Assembly: GCA_964514235.1 (NCBI GenBank)
Contig: CAZEPV010000018.1
Span: forward strand, 1-39,583
DNA from: JAAYRQ01 sp035647235
Lineage (GTDB): Bacteria > Bacillota > Syntrophomonadia > Syntrophomonadales > Syntrophomonadaceae
Length of the DNA stretch: 39,583 bases
Reading direction: 5' to 3'
Below, in pieces: positions 39,537 to 39,583 of the stretch; position 1 is the stretch's first letter, and every line of letters starts with the position of its first letter. The notes under the pieces were generated by a model that was not told the DNA's origin, ran no database searches, and saw nothing but the letters and a program-made list of their open reading frames with translations. The translations under genes were made by a program, and so were the position numbers.

Positions 39537-39583
39537 CATAAAAATCTAGTTATCCGCATAAAAACTGGACTTATCACACTTTA

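Overview
The window looks like a chromosomal segment of a low-G+C, anaerobic, endospore-forming Firmicute of the class Clostridia, probably a butyrate- or fatty-acid-metabolising lineage. The evidence is the classic abrB-region gene order of spore formers, many sporulation genes (csfB/Gin, two YhcN/YlaJ lipoproteins, CgeB-like glycosyltransferase, SPOCS-like proteins) and several acyl-CoA genes. No tRNA, rRNA, CRISPR array or complete insertion sequence was found. Nearly every gene has a recognisable Shine-Dalgarno sequence, which was used to choose starts.

Layout. 1-2.7 kb: an accessory edge with a partial PD-(D/E)XK-type protein, a ribbon-helix-helix protein, a patatin-like lipase, a possible 55-residue ORF and a probable spore-envelope protein. 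3.0-6.3 kb (+): a CoA-transferase and a long-type acyl-CoA dehydrogenase. 6.4-10.9 kb (-): a spore-surface glycosylation cluster (two glycosyltransferases, an eight-cysteine zinc protein, a CgeB-like enzyme, a SPOCS/coiled-coil protein). 11.0-26.5 kb: the conserved housekeeping/sporulation block, in the order csfB, dagK-like, yaaO-like, tmk, yaaR, holB, ricT, yabA, yabB/trmN6, rsmI, abrB (opposed), metG, tatD, yabE, two yhcN-like genes, rsmA, ykuK-like, veg. 26.6-32.0 kb (-): a CoA-transferase, acyl-CoA dehydrogenase and MaoC hydratase operon behind a sigma-54 promoter, with a CBS-PAS-PAS-AAA+ activator directly upstream. 32.1-36.3 kb (-): an RND efflux pump and its lipoprotein adaptor. 36.5-39.5 kb (+): an acyl-CoA synthetase and a PAS-PAS-GGDEF protein whose cyclase domain stops early.

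Two regulatory patterns stand out. First, four genes or operons of unknown or glycan-related function (starts at 2688, 8412, 8857 and 9997) each have an AC element exactly 16 bp upstream of a CATANNNTA-like element. This is the pattern of the late mother-cell factor sigma-K, and it suggests a coordinated spore coat or crust module. Second, the CoA-transferase operon ending at 26653 has a textbook -24/-12 promoter (TTGGC...TTGCA), and the only sigma-54 activator in the window is encoded next to it. Other readable control elements are tandem sigma-A promoters for veg, a palindrome inside the abrB promoter, a duplicated upstream element shared by the two YhcN-like genes, and a tandem 12-bp repeat upstream of yabE.

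All calls come from reading the sequence. Family names rest on recognised motifs and gene order, not on database searches.
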